DNA from: Ornithinimicrobium sp.
GTDB lineage: Bacteria > Actinomycetota > Actinomycetes > Actinomycetales > Dermatophilaceae
Assembly (NCBI RefSeq): GCF_030537745.1
Contig: NZ_JAUNVI010000004.1
Coordinates: 1 to 64,000, forward strand
DNA length: 64,000 nucleotides
Reading direction: 5' to 3'
Position numbers and translations under genes: made by a program. This document shows positions 35,208 through 45,466 of the stretch, piece after piece. Under the pieces are notes generated by a model. That model did not search any database. It saw only the letters and a list, made by a program, of their open reading frames with translations, and was not told where the DNA came from. Position 1 is the first letter of the stretch; every line of letters starts with the position of its first letter.

Positions 35208-35725
35208 CGCTGCGTTCCTTCCAGGCTGATATCGACCATGAGCTCTCCGGCGAGCTCTTCCAGCGCGCTGCGCAGAGAGTCCAGCTCGGTGTCGGCGGAC
35301 GGGTGCACGGTGGCGGACACCTCGAAGAGCTGCCCGCCAGCCATCGGCGCTGAGGTGGTGCGGCTGTCCAGTTCGCCGATGCTGACCTCGTGGTCGGCGA
35401 GCACCGTGCTGATCTCCCGGATGATCCCGGGCCGGTCGTTGCCGACCAGCTCCAAGTGCAGCGGCGCGAGGGCGACCCCAGCCTTGGGCTCGGCGACCTC
35501 GTGGACCGTCGTGTCCAGCACTCCTTCGAGCGGCTCGAGCGCCGCCGTCAGTGCTGCGACGTTGCTCTGCGGGACGTCGACCAGGACGATGCCAGCGAAT
35601 TTGCCGGCGAGTTCGGTCAGCTGGCTGCGCCCCCAACCGCCTCCGTGTTCGGCGATGACGTCGGCCAGCGCACTGACCAGTCCAGCTCGATCGTCACCGA
35701 TGACAGTCAGCACAAGGGTAGCCAT
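35204..35725 (-). CDS. Two-ACT-domain regulatory protein (GcvR-like)
   Basis: 173 residues from ATG 35725. Two ACT domains are visible: about 1-75 ([20 protein letters not shown]) and about 88-165 ([21 protein letters not shown]). The DRxG/DRPG turns are typical ligand-binding loops. It resembles glycine-cleavage regulator-type proteins and has no DNA-binding domain. Coupling to folD by ATGA suggests one-carbon or glycine sensing, which is inference. It is leaderless: TAGAGT (35738-35733) is 7 nt upstream. Confidence 0.85.
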   Translation of the reverse strand: MATLVLTVIGDDRAGLVSALADVIAEHGGGWGRSQLTELAGKFAGIVLVDVPQSNVAALTAALEPLEGVLDTTVHEVAEPKAGVALAPLHLELVGNDRPGIIREISTVLADHEVSIGELDSRTTSAPMAGGQLFEVSATVHPSADTELDSLRSALEELAGELMVDISLEGTQR

Positions 35726-35732
35726 GTCGACG

Positions 35733-35738
35733 ACTCTA
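35733..35738 (-). promoter_or_regulatory. -10 hexamer of the ACT-folD-DUF3017 operon
   Basis: TAGAGT on the minus strand, 7 nt before ATG 35725; it lies just beyond the purH stop codon. Confidence 0.55.
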
Positions 35739-35747
35739 GCGAGGACG

Positions 35748-37343
35748 TCAGTGGGCGAAGTGGCGGGTGCCGGTGGAGTACAGCGAGATCCCGGCCGCCA
35801 CCGCCGCCGCCACGACCTCCTCGTCGCGGATCGACCCCCCGGGGGCCACGACGGCGCGCACGCCCGCGTCAAGCAGCACCTGCAGACCGTCGGCGAAGGG
35901 GAAGAAGGCGTCCGAGGCGGCCACGGAGCCCTTGGCGCGCTCCCCTGCCCGGCTGACCGCCAGGTGGCACGAGTCGACCCTGTTGACCTGCCCCATACCG
36001 ATCCCGACGCTGGCGCCGTCGTGCGCGAGCAGGATCGCATTGGACTTGGTCGCGCGGACCGCCCGCCAGGCGAACTGCAGGTCTGCCAACGTCGCTTCGT
36101 CCACGGGCGCTCCGGCGACCAGACGCCACCGCGCGGCGGCGTCCCCGCCCCCCTCCACCTCGGCGTCGACCGCATCGGTAGCCTGCATCAGCATCCCGCC
36201 GGAGATCTCGCGCTTCTCTACGCCGCCCCGCAGGGGCGACGCGGCCTTGAGCAACCGGAGGTTCTTCTTGCTGCGGAGGAGCTCAAGCGCATCGTCGTCG
36301 AAGCCGGGGGCGATGACGACCTCGGTGAAAATGTCCTTGACCTGCTCGGCCATGGCGAGGGTGACCGACATATTGGTCGCGATGATCCCGCCGAAGGCCG
36401 AGACCGGGTCACAGGCGTGCGCCTTGCGGTGGGCCTGCGCGATGTCGGCACCGACCGCGATCCCGCACGGGTTGGCGTGCTTGATGACCGCCACCGTCGG
36501 CTGGTCACCGTGGTCGTGCGCGGCGCGTCGAGCCGCGTCGGCGTCGACGTAGTTGTTGAAGGACATCTCTTTGCCGCCGAGCTGTTCGGCCTGGGCCAGA
36601 CCCGGGGTCGGCGCAGCACCCTCGGTGTAAAGAGCGGCGCGCTGGTGGGGGTTCTCGCCGTAGCGCAGGACCGCAGCCTTGTCCCAGGTGGCGCCGACCC
36701 ACGCCGGGAAGGTGGTCCCGTCTCCGGTGTCGCTGACGACCTCGCCGAACCAGGAGGCGACCTGCACGTCATAGCTCGCGGTGTGCACGAACGCCTCCGC
36801 GGCCAACTGCTGCCGCTGTGCGAGCGTGAACCCGCCGGACTGGAGCGCCTGAAGGATCTGCGGGTATGCCGTGGGGCTGGTCACCACGGCGACGCTGCGG
36901 TGGTTCTTTGCCGCGGCGCGCACCATGCTCGGTCCGCCGATGTCGATCTGCTCGATCACGTCGTCCTGCGCCGCCCCCGACCTCACGGTCTGCACGAACG
37001 GATAGAGGTTGCACACGACGAGGTCGAAGCCCTCGATCTGCAGCTCGGCAAGCTGGCGGAGGTGGTCCGGGTTGGTGGTGTCGGCGAGCAGTCCGGCGTG
37101 GACCCTCGGGTGGAGGGTCTTGACGCGTCCGTCGAGGCACTCCGGAAAGCCGGTGAGCTCCTCAACCCGCGTGACGGGCAGGCCGAGCCCTTCGATCAGG
37201 GCAGCGGAGCCGCCAGTGGAGACGATCGAGACTCCGGCCTCATGGAGGCTGCGGGCCAGGTCGGGCAGTCCGGTCTTGTCATAGACGGAGACGAGGGCAC
37301 GGTGCAGCGGGCGGCGCTGCTGGGCGGCGGGGGGCGTGGTCAC
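35748..37343 (-). CDS. purH: Bifunctional AICAR transformylase/IMP cyclohydrolase
   Basis: 531 residues. The N-terminal IMP cyclohydrolase/MGS-like domain has [23 protein letters not shown] and [15 protein letters not shown]. The C-terminal transformylase has [12 protein letters not shown] with the catalytic Lys-His and AFGGIIATN. It performs the last two steps to IMP. It starts at GTG with GGAG 6 nt upstream, and that site lies inside the expression platform of a ZTP riboswitch. Confidence 0.97.
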   Translation of the reverse strand: MTTPPAAQQRRPLHRALVSVYDKTGLPDLARSLHEAGVSIVSTGGSAALIEGLGLPVTRVEELTGFPECLDGRVKTLHPRVHAGLLADTTNPDHLRQLAELQIEGFDLVVCNLYPFVQTVRSGAAQDDVIEQIDIGGPSMVRAAAKNHRSVAVVTSPTAYPQILQALQSGGFTLAQRQQLAAEAFVHTASYDVQVASWFGEVVSDTGDGTTFPAWVGATWDKAAVLRYGENPHQRAALYTEGAAPTPGLAQAEQLGGKEMSFNNYVDADAARRAAHDHGDQPTVAVIKHANPCGIAVGADIAQAHRKAHACDPVSAFGGIIATNMSVTLAMAEQVKDIFTEVVIAPGFDDDALELLRSKKNLRLLKAASPLRGGVEKREISGGMLMQATDAVDAEVEGGGDAAARWRLVAGAPVDEATLADLQFAWRAVRATKSNAILLAHDGASVGIGMGQVNRVDSCHLAVSRAGERAKGSVAASDAFFPFADGLQVLLDAGVRAVVAPGGSIRDEEVVAAAVAAGISLYSTGTRHFAH

Positions 37344-37349
37344 GAGGTG

Positions 37350-37447
37350 CTCCTGGGGTGCGGGACGGCGGAGTGGGCACCCAGGCGGTCGATACCCACG
37401 AACCTCACTTCCCGGTGGTGACCCACCCGCGCCAGTCGTGTGCCCCC
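37350..37447 (-). promoter_or_regulatory. ZTP (pfl) riboswitch in the purH leader
   Basis: Aptamer 37447-37373: P1 pairs GGGCAC with GTGCCC and encloses the conserved pfl pieces ACTGGCG, CCACCGGGAAGTG and CCGCCTGGG in order. Platform: CCTGGGTGC (37385-37377), the aptamer's 3' strand, can instead pair with GCACCCCAGG (37361-37352), which reaches into the purH Shine-Dalgarno GGAG (37353-37350). Ligand binding would free the ribosome site, making it an ON switch acting on translation. ZTP/ZMP signals folate shortage, which stalls PurH. Confidence 0.9.
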
Positions 37448-37476
37448 AGTCTACGAGGGCAGGGTGGCACTACCAT
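37448..37476. promoter_or_regulatory. Divergent promoters of purH and a methyltransferase
   Basis: TAGACT on the minus strand (37453-37448) would start the purH leader near 37441, close to or just inside P1 of the riboswitch. TACCAT on the plus strand (37471-37476) is 6 nt before ATG 37483. Confidence 0.5.
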
Positions 37477-37482
37477 CGGGGC

Positions 37483-38094
37483 ATGACCTCCCGGCACGCT
37501 CGGCACTGGGACCAGGTGGCCTCTCGGTATGAGGAGATGTCGGCGGGATTCGAGCGTCGTCTCCTGGCATCCAGCCGTCCGTGGGTGACCAGCCGTGCCC
37601 ACGGGCGGGTGCTGGAGGTGGGGGTGGGCACCGGACTCAATTTCCCTTATTACGCGCCCAACACCGAGCTCACCGGGATTGAACGCAGCCCATCCATGCT
37701 CATCGAGGCACACGCCAAGGCGTCCCGGCTGGGGATGGACGTGACGCTGCAGGAAGGCGACGCCGGCCTCCTGCCCTTCGAGGACGCCTCCTTCGACAGC
37801 GTGCTGAGCACTTTCGTGCTGTGTTGCGTTCCTGATGAGGAGCGTGCACTGCGCGAGATGGTCAGGGTGCTGGCACCGGGCGGATCGTTGCTCCTGGCCG
37901 ACCACGTCGCTTCGGACCGGTGGTGGCTGCGCGGTGCTCAGCGGCTCGTGGACGTGGTGACCGTCCCGCTGCAGGGCGAGCACCTCGGGCGCCGCCCGCT
38001 GCCGATCGTCCACGAGCTGGGCCTCGAGGTGCTCGAGACCACCCGAACCACCCTGGGGGCCATGGAGCGCATCCACGCCAGAGCCACCGGCTGA
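37483..38094 (+). CDS. Class I SAM-dependent methyltransferase
   Basis: 203 residues from ATG 37483, 6 nt after TACCAT. SAM motif I is RVLEVGVGTGLNFPYYAP, the post-I acidic residue is in LTGIERSPSM, motif II lies near LPFEDASFDSVLSTFVLC, and motif III is LAPGGSLLLADHV. It is of the UbiE/phospholipid-methyltransferase-like group. The substrate cannot be assigned. It is convergent with purN with a 1-nt gap. Confidence 0.85.
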   Translation: MTSRHARHWDQVASRYEEMSAGFERRLLASSRPWVTSRAHGRVLEVGVGTGLNFPYYAPNTELTGIERSPSMLIEAHAKASRLGMDVTLQEGDAGLLPFEDASFDSVLSTFVLCCVPDEERALREMVRVLAPGGSLLLADHVASDRWWLRGAQRLVDVVTVPLQGEHLGRRPLPIVHELGLEVLETTRTTLGAMERIHARATG

Positions 38095-38095
38095 G

Positions 38096-38701
38096 CTAGA
38101 CGCTGCAGTCCGGTCGGACCGTGGGAAGCCACGCCACCAGAAGCTCGCGCTCGGCTACCTTGATGCGCTCGTGGAGAGTTTGCTGCGTGTCACCGTCTAA
38201 GACGTCGACGGCCCGTTGGGCCAGGATGGTGCCGGTGTCGACGCCGGCGTCCACCTCGTGGAGCGTGCATCCGGTCACCTTCACGCCGTGGGCGAGTGCG
38301 TCGCGGACGCCGTGCGTGCCGGGGAAGCTGGGCAGCAGTGCCGGATGCGTGTTGATCACCCGGTGCGCCGCCAGCACCCTCGGCCCCAGGATTTTCATGA
38401 AGCCGGCCGAGAGAACCAGGTCCGGGTGGTGCTCATCCAGGGCGGCGCTCAGGGCCAGGTCCCAGGAAGCGCGGTCCGGGTGGTCGGCCAGGGACACCAC
38501 GAAAGTGGGGATCTCCCTTCCCCGCGCCCGGTCCAGCCCCGCGATCTCGTCCCGGTCGGCACCGACGGCGACGACCTCGACGCCATATCCAGGCTCATCG
38601 CTCGCGTCGAGCACCGCCTGCAGCAGCGTGCCGGAGCCCGAGACGAGGACCACCACCCGGAGGCGGGGTCGGCCTCCCCCGCCGTCAGTCTTGTTGTCCA
38701 C
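38096..38701 (-). CDS. purN: Phosphoribosylglycinamide formyltransferase
   Basis: 201 residues. Motifs are VVVLVSGSGTLLQAVLDA, the catalytic set around INTHPALLPSFPGTHGVRDAL (Asn-His), and VTGCTLHEVDAGVDTG with the catalytic Asp. It uses 10-formyl-THF in the third step of purine synthesis. Its start lies inside the end of the DUF6350 gene (17-nt overlap), so the two are coupled. Confidence 0.96.
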   Translation of the reverse strand: MDNKTDGGGGRPRLRVVVLVSGSGTLLQAVLDASDEPGYGVEVVAVGADRDEIAGLDRARGREIPTFVVSLADHPDRASWDLALSAALDEHHPDLVLSAGFMKILGPRVLAAHRVINTHPALLPSFPGTHGVRDALAHGVKVTGCTLHEVDAGVDTGTILAQRAVDVLDGDTQQTLHERIKVAERELLVAWLPTVRPDCSV

Positions 38702-40013
38702 GCAGCATGGCCCGTCGACCGCCGAATCCGACCCGGGCGCCGGTCAGGTGCAGGACGCTGACGGTCAGGAGCGCTCCTGCGCCGACCTCGAGGCTGAGCA
38801 GGCTGGCCATCAGCCACGGGTTGACGCCGATGGTGCCGAGCAGGCCGGGAGTGAGCCCTCCGGTCGCCAGCCAGCCCAGCAGCAGTGCGGCCAGGCCGAC
38901 GACGAGTGTCGCAAACAACGCCACCTTTGCCTTGGTCCACCAGTTGGACAGGCGGGAGGTGGATCGGACTGCCTGATAGCCCAGCCAGCATCCCGCCAGC
39001 ACCGGGATCAAGGCCAGTCCGAACAGTCCGGGCGGCATGGCGCCGGGCTCGGGCAGGGCACCGAGGACGGGCAAGAGCGGCAGGTCTCCAGCGGTCGACC
39101 CGGTCCAGCCGATGTGCACGGTGCCGACGCTCAGTCCGGCGCCGGTCAACCAGGACAGCGCCCAGACGAGGTAGTTGGGCAGCGCGAGGAGTTGGGTGCC
39201 GGTCAGGACGGTGGTGCCGACGATGCCGGCGTCGAGGGTGGCGTAGAGGCTCAGCACGCGTTCGCCGCGGATGAGGAGCAGGCCGAAGACGAGCAGGAAG
39301 CAGGCGACACTCAGACCGACCAGCACGTGGAGTGCGGCGGGGATCCCCCGGCTGACGAGGACTGGCGTGTGCGCCTTGGCCCACCGCAACCCGGCGTCCA
39401 CCGCGGGGTGCTGGTCCTTGCGGTGCAGCGCCCACCAGACCAGCACGATGCCGACCGAGGGCACCAGGACCGCACCGGGGACAAGGCTGACCAGTCGGAC
39501 CGGCGCCAGGCCGAAACTGGCGGTGTGCGCGAGGAGCAGCCCGGCGAGGAGATAGCCGACCACGAAGGCGGACGCAGCCTGGCCACCCAGGGCGTGCCAC
39601 GCAGAGCGCCACCCTCCGATGATCGGCACCCGGGCCACGAGGTCGTCCCGGTTGACCACTACCTGGCTCGCGGCATACCAGCAGATCCCCACCATCAGCG
39701 CCGTCAGCAGCAGGGGTGCGAGCACCACATCGGCACCGGGCACCTGGACCTGGGCGCGGTGCGCCAGTGCCCAGAGGTCGATAGCGGCGCCGATCGACTG
39801 CCAGAAGGAGGCGGTGCTGCGCTCCTCGGCGAGCCACGTGATCACGGTTGGCACCGCGATGGCGAGCGTCCCGAGCAGGACGCACACGGCTCCGGCGAAC
39901 GCCGCGGTCGCCAACTTGAGGAGCCGACCCAGGCTCACTCCCGGGTCACGGGTCGAGGGAGCCTGGGCGCGATCCGCGCCCTCGGTGGTGTCAGGTCGTT
40001 GCAGCACAGTCAT
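38685..40013 (-). CDS. DUF6350 multi-pass membrane protein
   Basis: 442 residues from ATG 40013, with GAGGA upstream; an ATG-less extension upstream is rejected. About ten to twelve hydrophobic helices run from residue 30 to the end, with WYAASQVVVNRDDLVARVPIIGG and GTVHIGWTGSTAGDLPLLPVLG as recognisable parts. The family is actinobacterial and is often encoded directly before purN and purH. Some members have been linked to cell division (PerM); I cannot confirm that here. Confidence 0.8.
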   Translation of the reverse strand: MTVLQRPDTTEGADRAQAPSTRDPGVSLGRLLKLATAAFAGAVCVLLGTLAIAVPTVITWLAEERSTASFWQSIGAAIDLWALAHRAQVQVPGADVVLAPLLLTALMVGICWYAASQVVVNRDDLVARVPIIGGWRSAWHALGGQAASAFVVGYLLAGLLLAHTASFGLAPVRLVSLVPGAVLVPSVGIVLVWWALHRKDQHPAVDAGLRWAKAHTPVLVSRGIPAALHVLVGLSVACFLLVFGLLLIRGERVLSLYATLDAGIVGTTVLTGTQLLALPNYLVWALSWLTGAGLSVGTVHIGWTGSTAGDLPLLPVLGALPEPGAMPPGLFGLALIPVLAGCWLGYQAVRSTSRLSNWWTKAKVALFATLVVGLAALLLGWLATGGLTPGLLGTIGVNPWLMASLLSLEVGAGALLTVSVLHLTGARVGFGGRRAMLRGQQD

Positions 40014-40136
40014 GGCTTTTCTATCCTCAGACGTCTCGCGGGCCCGCGCACGGAGGCGCGCCGGGAAGCAACGGGTCGGGCCGAGCCGCACGCACTGTCA
40101 GGACCAGACTCGCCTCACCTCACCCCGGACGTCGAA

Positions 40137-40165
40137 GGGCGGCAACCCGCTCTGGGTTGCCGCCC
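40137..40165 (-). terminator. Terminator hairpin after sucD
   Basis: GGGCGGCAACCC pairs perfectly with GGGTTGCCGCCC around GCTCT, 15 nt beyond the sucD stop codon. Confidence 0.75.
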
Positions 40166-40179
40166 TTGGAGAAAGAAAC

Positions 40180-41070
40180 TCAGGCCATCCCAGCGATGAT
40201 CTCCTTCATCAGGGCAGCGGTCTGGGACGGCGTCTTGCCGACCTTGACGCCGGCGGCCTCCAGGGCCTCCTTCTTGGCTTGCGCGGTGCCCGAGGACCCG
40301 GACACGATGGCGCCCGCATGGCCCATCGTCTTGCCCTCCGGTGCGGTGAAGCCCGCGACATAGCCGACGACCGGCTTGGTGACGTGCTCCTTGATGTAGG
40401 CCGCAGCCCTTTCCTCCGCATCGCCACCGATTTCGCCGATCATCACGATCGCGTCCGTCTCGGGGTCCTCCTGGAAGGCCCGGAGACAGTCGATGTGAGT
40501 GGTGCCGATGATCGGGTCACCGCCGATGCCCACTGCGGTGGAGAAGCCGATCTCACGCAGTTCGTGCATCATCTGGTAGGTCAGGGTGCCCGACTTGGAC
40601 ACGAGCCCGACCCGACCGGCCCCGGCGATGGTGGCCGGGATGATGCCGACGTTGGACTGCCCGGGGCTGATCACGCCTGGGCAGTTCGGACCGATGATCG
40701 CGGTGGTGCCCTTGCTCTGGGCGTAGGCGAAGAACTCGGCGGTGTCTTGCACCGGCACCCCCTCGGTGATGACGATGACCAGCGGCATACCGGCATCCAC
40801 CGCCTCCACGACCGCGTCCTTGGTGAAGGCCGGTGGGACGAAAACCACGGAGACGTCAGCGCCGGTGGCCTCCATCGCATCGGCGACGGTGCCGAAGACG
40901 GGGATCGCGGCTCCGTCCTCGAAGTCGACGGTGGTGCCCGCCTTGCGGGGGTTGACGCCGCCGACGATCGTGGTGCCGGCGCGGAGCATGAACTGGCTGT
41001 GCTTCATCCCCTCCGAGCCGGTCATGCCCTGCACGATGACCTTGGAGTCAGATGTCAAAAATATCGCCAT
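40180..41070 (-). CDS. sucD: Succinyl-CoA synthetase, alpha subunit
   Basis: 296 residues. The CoA-binding Rossmann region reads [18 protein letters not shown], and the ligase domain carries the phosphorylated His251 in [10 protein letters not shown]. With SucC it converts succinyl-CoA, phosphate and NDP to succinate, CoA and NTP. It lies 35 nt behind sucC on the same strand and is followed by a strong hairpin. Confidence 0.97.
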   Translation of the reverse strand: MAIFLTSDSKVIVQGMTGSEGMKHSQFMLRAGTTIVGGVNPRKAGTTVDFEDGAAIPVFGTVADAMEATGADVSVVFVPPAFTKDAVVEAVDAGMPLVIVITEGVPVQDTAEFFAYAQSKGTTAIIGPNCPGVISPGQSNVGIIPATIAGAGRVGLVSKSGTLTYQMMHELREIGFSTAVGIGGDPIIGTTHIDCLRAFQEDPETDAIVMIGEIGGDAEERAAAYIKEHVTKPVVGYVAGFTAPEGKTMGHAGAIVSGSSGTAQAKKEALEAAGVKVGKTPSQTAALMKEIIAGMA

Positions 41071-41105
41071 GGTGGTCTCTTGGTTCCTTAGCTAGGTCGG
41101 GTCGG

Positions 41106-42290
41106 TCAGTTGGCGGCGGCGAGCTCGGCGGCCTTGCGGGCGGCGCCATCCATGGTGGCCTCAACGGTCACCAGGGGGTGCGCTGCCTCGGCGAGGATCC
41201 GGCGGCCTTCCTCGACGTTGTTGCCGTCGAGGCGGACGACGAGCGGCTTGGACGCGCTGTCACCGAGGATCTGCAGTGCCGAGACGATGCCGTTGGCGAC
41301 CTCTTCGCAGGCCGTGATGCCCCCGAACACGTTGACGAAGACAGACTTGACCTGCTCATCCCCCAGGATGACGTCGAGGCCGTTGGCCATCACCTCCGCG
41401 GAGGCACCGCCACCGATGTCAAGGAAGTTAGCTGGGGAGGCCTGCCCCCCGGTGAAGTCCTCGCCGGCGTAGGCGACGACGTCGAGGGTGGACATGACGA
41501 GGCCAGCCCCGTTGCCGATGATGCCGACGTTGCCGTCGAGCTTGACGTAGTTGAGGCCGAGTTCCTTGGCCTTGGCCTCCAGCGGGTCGGCGGAGGACTC
41601 GTCCTCCAGCGCCGCATGGTCAGGGTGCCGGAAGTCTGCGTTGGCGTCCAGGGTCACCTTGCCGTCCAGCGCCAGGATCGTGCCGTCCTCGGTCTTGACC
41701 AGCGGGTTGACCTCGACCAGGGTCGCGTCCTCACCCTTGTAGACGTCCCACAGGCTGATGAGCGTTGGGGTGATGGCGGTGACCTGCTCGGGGTCGAAGC
41801 CAGCCTCGGTGAGGATCTGCTCAGCCTTCGCCTCGTCGATGCCGGTGTTGGCGTCAACCGCGACCTTGGCCAGCGCGTCGGGTTGCTCGACGGCGAGGGT
41901 CTCGATGTCCATGCCACCCTCCTTGCTGCACATCGCCAGCAGGGAGCGGTTGGCCCGGTCGAGCAGCAAAGAGAAGTAGTACTCCTCCGCGATGCGCGCG
42001 CCCTGGGCGATCATCACGGCGCCGACGGTGTGGCCCTTGATGTCCAGCCCCAGGATCTGCTCGGCAGCCTCGACAGCCTCGGCCGGAGACTTGGCCAGCT
42101 TCACGCCACCGGCCTTGCCGCGACCACCGACCTTGACCTGCGCTTTGACGACGACGACGCCGCCGCTGTCGGCGCCGATGCGCTCGGCAGCCGGGCCGGC
42201 GTCCGCAGCCTCGGTGACGACCTCGGCCGCCAGGACCGGGACGCCGTGCGCCTCGAAGAGGTCACGTGCTTGGTACTCGAACAGATCCAC
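41106..42290 (-). CDS. sucC: Succinyl-CoA synthetase, beta subunit
   Basis: 394 residues. The ATP-grasp domain begins [19 protein letters not shown] and contains [20 protein letters not shown]. The C-terminal flavodoxin-like domain has [31 protein letters not shown] and [17 protein letters not shown]. It starts at GTG 42290 with only a weak GGGAAA upstream. The B12-binding mutase subunit is 104 nt upstream on the same strand. Confidence 0.96.
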   Translation of the reverse strand: MDLFEYQARDLFEAHGVPVLAAEVVTEAADAGPAAERIGADSGGVVVVKAQVKVGGRGKAGGVKLAKSPAEAVEAAEQILGLDIKGHTVGAVMIAQGARIAEEYYFSLLLDRANRSLLAMCSKEGGMDIETLAVEQPDALAKVAVDANTGIDEAKAEQILTEAGFDPEQVTAITPTLISLWDVYKGEDATLVEVNPLVKTEDGTILALDGKVTLDANADFRHPDHAALEDESSADPLEAKAKELGLNYVKLDGNVGIIGNGAGLVMSTLDVVAYAGEDFTGGQASPANFLDIGGGASAEVMANGLDVILGDEQVKSVFVNVFGGITACEEVANGIVSALQILGDSASKPLVVRLDGNNVEEGRRILAEAAHPLVTVEATMDGAARKAAELAAAN

Positions 42291-42394
42291 AGGTCAGTTT
42301 CCCATCGTGATTGTGAGGGTGGTGAAGGGGGACTCGATATGCCGTGAGCTCATCATCTGATGCGGCGACGAGGCGATGAGTCAGCCGCCGGGGA

Positions 42395-42817
42395 TTAACT
42401 GGCGGACGCCGGCTCATCGGGGGCGCCCAGGTGCTCTCGCACCCAGGTGGTGATGTCACTGGTGGAGGCGCCAGGGGTGAACACCGCAGAGACGCCCATC
42501 TCGCGCAGCGCCGTGACGTCGTCGTCGGGGATGATCCCGCCTCCGAAGACCACGATGTCGCTGGCGTCCTGCTCCTTGAGCAGTTCCAGGACCCGTCTGA
42601 ACAACGTCAGGTGAGCACCGGAGAGGACCGACAGGCCCACGGCGTCTGCGTCCTCGGCGATGGCTGCGGCCACGATCTGCTCGGGAGTCTGGTGCAGCCC
42701 GGTGTAGATCACTTCGACTCCGGCGTCCCGGAGGGCGCGTGCGACGACCTTGGCGCCGCGGTCGTGCCCGTCGAGACCAGGTTTGGCCACGACCACGCGC
42801 AGCGGTGATGAGGTCAT
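42395..42817 (-). CDS. B12-binding subunit of methylmalonyl-CoA mutase
   Basis: 140 residues, a stand-alone cobalamin-binding domain. The DxHxxG motif is at 16-21 (Asp16, His18, Gly21), followed by [11 protein letters not shown] and [10 protein letters not shown], as in the C-terminal domain of mutases. It has no partner domain of its own and fits the truncated mutase chain at 26297-27880. ATG is 7 nt after TATCCT (42830-42825). Its product pathway leads directly to the sucCD genes downstream. Confidence 0.92.
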   Translation of the reverse strand: MTSSPLRVVVAKPGLDGHDRGAKVVARALRDAGVEVIYTGLHQTPEQIVAAAIAEDADAVGLSVLSGAHLTLFRRVLELLKEQDASDIVVFGGGIIPDDDVTALREMGVSAVFTPGASTSDITTWVREHLGAPDEPASAS

Positions 42818-42824
42818 GGACCGC

Positions 42825-42830
42825 AGGATA
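42825..42830 (-). promoter_or_regulatory. -10 hexamer of the B12-subunit gene (leaderless)
   Basis: TATCCT on the minus strand, 7 nt before ATG 42817. It may also feed sucCD. Confidence 0.5.
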
Positions 42831-42870
42831 TCGCAGCGATGACGCGTGGTGCGGTGGGCCCGGTCAATGT

Positions 42871-45393
42871 TCAGAGCTTGACGAGCGGTGCCACGCGCAC
42901 GAGGAGTCGTTTGACGCCCACCTCGCCACCGAAGTCGACGTGGGCCATCGTGTGCCGACCGGTCCCCTCCACCCGGACGACCGTGCCCATCCCGAAGGTG
43001 TCGTGACTGACCCGGTCCCCGGCCGACAGCCGCTCCAGAGCACCCTCTTCCTCCGACGACCGCTCGCGCCTGGGTGCGCTGCCGCGCGGGTTGAGTCGCA
43101 CCGCCTCGGGCCGTTCGGCGTAGCCACCAGCGCGCCGTTGGCCATACCCTCCGGACCAGCCAAAGCCCTCCGCCGCCGAAGGTCGCCCACCGAAGCTGGA
43201 GCGGTCGGCATCGGTGCGCTCCCAGGTGACCAACTCCTCGGGGATCTCGTCGAGGAAGCGCGAGGCGGGAAAGAACATCGGCGCACCGAAGGCGGCCCGG
43301 CTCCCGGCGCGGGAAAGGTGCAGCTCCTCGCGCGCTCTGGTGATGCCGACGTAGGCCAACCGGCGCTCCTCCTCGAGCTCGTCGGGGTCGTCCAGGCTGC
43401 GCGAGTGGGGGAAGGTGCCGTCCTCCAGCCCGGTGAGGAAGACGACGGGGAACTCCAGGCCCTTGGCAGTGTGCAGGGTCATCAGGGTCACCACGCCCCT
43501 GGACTCCTGCTCGGCGTCGTCGGGGATCTGATCAGCGTCCGCGACGAGCGACACCTGCTCGAGGAAGTCGACGAGCCCACCCTCGGGGTAGTTCTCGTCG
43601 AACTCGTGGGCGACGGCAGCCAGCTCGGCGAGATTTTCGACCCGCGTCTCGTCCTGGGGGTCGCTGGAGGCGCGGAGCTCGGCGAGATAGCCGGTGCGCT
43701 CCACGATGGCCTCGACCAGGTCGGCCACGCCCGCCTCCGCATCCCCGGCGACCGCGCCCAGACCTTCCAGGAGGGAGGTGAAGCCGCGGATCGCGACGGC
43801 CGAGCGGGTCGCGATGGCGGGGGCGTCCTGCGCGCGGCCCAGGGCCGCGACAAAGGGGATGCGTTCGCGCTCGGCCAGCGCCTGCACCGCACCGACCGCC
43901 CGGTCACCGATACCGCGCTTGGGCGTGTTGAGGATGCGTCGCAGGTTGACGTCGTCGGCCGGGTTGGCGATCACGCGCAGGTAGGCCAGGACGTCCTTGA
44001 TCTCCCGGCGCTCATAGAACCGGGTGCCGCCGACCACTTTGTAGGGCAGCCCCGTGCGGACCAGCACCTCCTCCAGCGCGCGGCTCTGGGCGTTGGTCCG
44101 GTAGAAGACGGCGACGTCACCCGGGCGGACTCCCCGCTGGTCAGCCAGCTCGTCGATCCGGCGGGCCACGAAGGAGGCTTCATCATGCTCGTTGTCAGCG
44201 ACGTAACCGACGATCGCAGCCCCCTGCCCGGCATCGGTCCACAACCGCTTCTCGCGCCGGCGCGGGTTGCGGGCGATGACGGCGTTGGCGGCGGTGAGGA
44301 TGGTCGAGGTGGAGCGGTAGTTCTGCTCGAGCAGGATCGTGCGTGCCTGTGGATAGTCCTGCTCGAACTCCACAATGTTGCGGATCGTGGCGCCCCGGAA
44401 GGCGTAGATGGACTGGTCCGCGTCGCCGACGACGCACAGCTCGGCCGGCGGGAGCGGGTGGTCTGCGCCGTCGACGATGTCGCCTTCGTGGCCGACCAGC
44501 TCGCGGATCAGGGAGTACTGCGCGTGGTTGGTGTCCTGGTACTCATCCACCATGATGTGCCGGAAGCGGCGGCGATAGTGCTCGCGCACGGCCGGGAACG
44601 CCTGGAGCAGGTGGACCGTGATGCTGATGATGTCGTCGAAGTCGAGCGCGTTGGCCGCCCGCAGCCGACGTTGGTAAAGCGTGTAAGCCTCCGCGACCTT
44701 CTGCTCGTAGGGGTTGTTGCCGACGCCGGAGGCAAACGTCTCCTCATCGATCAGGTCGTTCTTGGCATTGGACACCTTGGCGCAGAAGGCTCGTGCCGGA
44801 TAGCGCTTGGGGTCCAGATCGAGATCACGGATAACCATGCCCATCAGACGTTGGCTGTCGGCTGCGTCATAGATGGAGAAGCTCGACTTCAGGCCCACCG
44901 TCTGGGCCTCCCTGCGCAGGATCCGCACGCAGGCGGAGTGGAAGGTGGACACCCACATCACCTTGGCTCGCGGACCGACCAGTGCCGCCACCCTCTCGCG
45001 CATCTCGGCGGCGGCTTTGTTGGTGAAGGTGATCGCCAGGATCTGTCCGGGATGGACGTGACGCTCGGCGAGCAGATAGGCGATGCGATGGGTCAACACC
45101 CGCGTCTTGCCCGACCCCGCACCGGCCACGATGAGCAGGGGCGACCCCGCGTGGATGACCGCCTCGCGCTGTGGCTCGTTGAGCCCCGCGAGCAACTCCT
45201 CGACGGTCCGACCGTCCCCGATGCGCGCGACCGGCCCTGCGCCACCGCCTGCCCGGGCGGACGCAGCAGCGCCCTCGACCGCCCACGCGGGCACGCCGCG
45301 CTCGTCGACCTCGTCCGGCTGGCCGCTCGCAGCAGGCGCCGACATCGAGGGCAACGGGAGGTCAAAGTTGAGGTGGTCGAAGAGGCTGCTCAT
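42871..45393 (-). CDS. pcrA: ATP-dependent DNA helicase UvrD/PcrA
   Basis: 840 residues, a superfamily 1 helicase. After a non-conserved N-terminal extension of about 65 residues, LNEPQREAV (Q motif) is followed by Walker A GAGSGKT (91-97), VDEYQDTN (motif II), [13 protein letters not shown] (III), [25 protein letters not shown] (V) and ITRAREEL (VI). The C-terminal domain after about 760 ends with [15 protein letters not shown], the PcrA Tudor-like tail that binds RNA polymerase. TAGAAT lies 9 nt upstream, and GAGGAGAGG precedes ATG. Confidence 0.96.
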   Translation of the reverse strand: MSSLFDHLNFDLPLPSMSAPAASGQPDEVDERGVPAWAVEGAAASARAGGGAGPVARIGDGRTVEELLAGLNEPQREAVIHAGSPLLIVAGAGSGKTRVLTHRIAYLLAERHVHPGQILAITFTNKAAAEMRERVAALVGPRAKVMWVSTFHSACVRILRREAQTVGLKSSFSIYDAADSQRLMGMVIRDLDLDPKRYPARAFCAKVSNAKNDLIDEETFASGVGNNPYEQKVAEAYTLYQRRLRAANALDFDDIISITVHLLQAFPAVREHYRRRFRHIMVDEYQDTNHAQYSLIRELVGHEGDIVDGADHPLPPAELCVVGDADQSIYAFRGATIRNIVEFEQDYPQARTILLEQNYRSTSTILTAANAVIARNPRRREKRLWTDAGQGAAIVGYVADNEHDEASFVARRIDELADQRGVRPGDVAVFYRTNAQSRALEEVLVRTGLPYKVVGGTRFYERREIKDVLAYLRVIANPADDVNLRRILNTPKRGIGDRAVGAVQALAERERIPFVAALGRAQDAPAIATRSAVAIRGFTSLLEGLGAVAGDAEAGVADLVEAIVERTGYLAELRASSDPQDETRVENLAELAAVAHEFDENYPEGGLVDFLEQVSLVADADQIPDDAEQESRGVVTLMTLHTAKGLEFPVVFLTGLEDGTFPHSRSLDDPDELEEERRLAYVGITRAREELHLSRAGSRAAFGAPMFFPASRFLDEIPEELVTWERTDADRSSFGGRPSAAEGFGWSGGYGQRRAGGYAERPEAVRLNPRGSAPRRERSSEEEGALERLSAGDRVSHDTFGMGTVVRVEGTGRHTMAHVDFGGEVGVKRLLVRVAPLVKL

Positions 45394-45402
45394 CCTCTCC
45401 TC

Positions 45403-45460
45403 ATTCTAGGCGCGCCCACCGACGACGCTGCCCCGGCTTGGCAGCATCCCCGCTTAGGCT
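45403..45460. promoter_or_regulatory. Divergent promoters of pcrA and the membrane/PIG-L operon
   Basis: TAGAAT on the minus strand (45408-45403) is 9 nt before the pcrA ATG. TAGGCT on the plus strand (45455-45460) is 6 nt before the GTG of a 12-codon minicistron at 45467. Confidence 0.5.
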
Positions 45461-45466
45461 GTCCAC

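Noticed and set aside
34296..37421. A 1041-residue open frame on the plus strand
   Set aside because: It runs antisense through folD, the ACT gene and purH, with His/Arg/Gly-rich composition typical of high-GC shadows.
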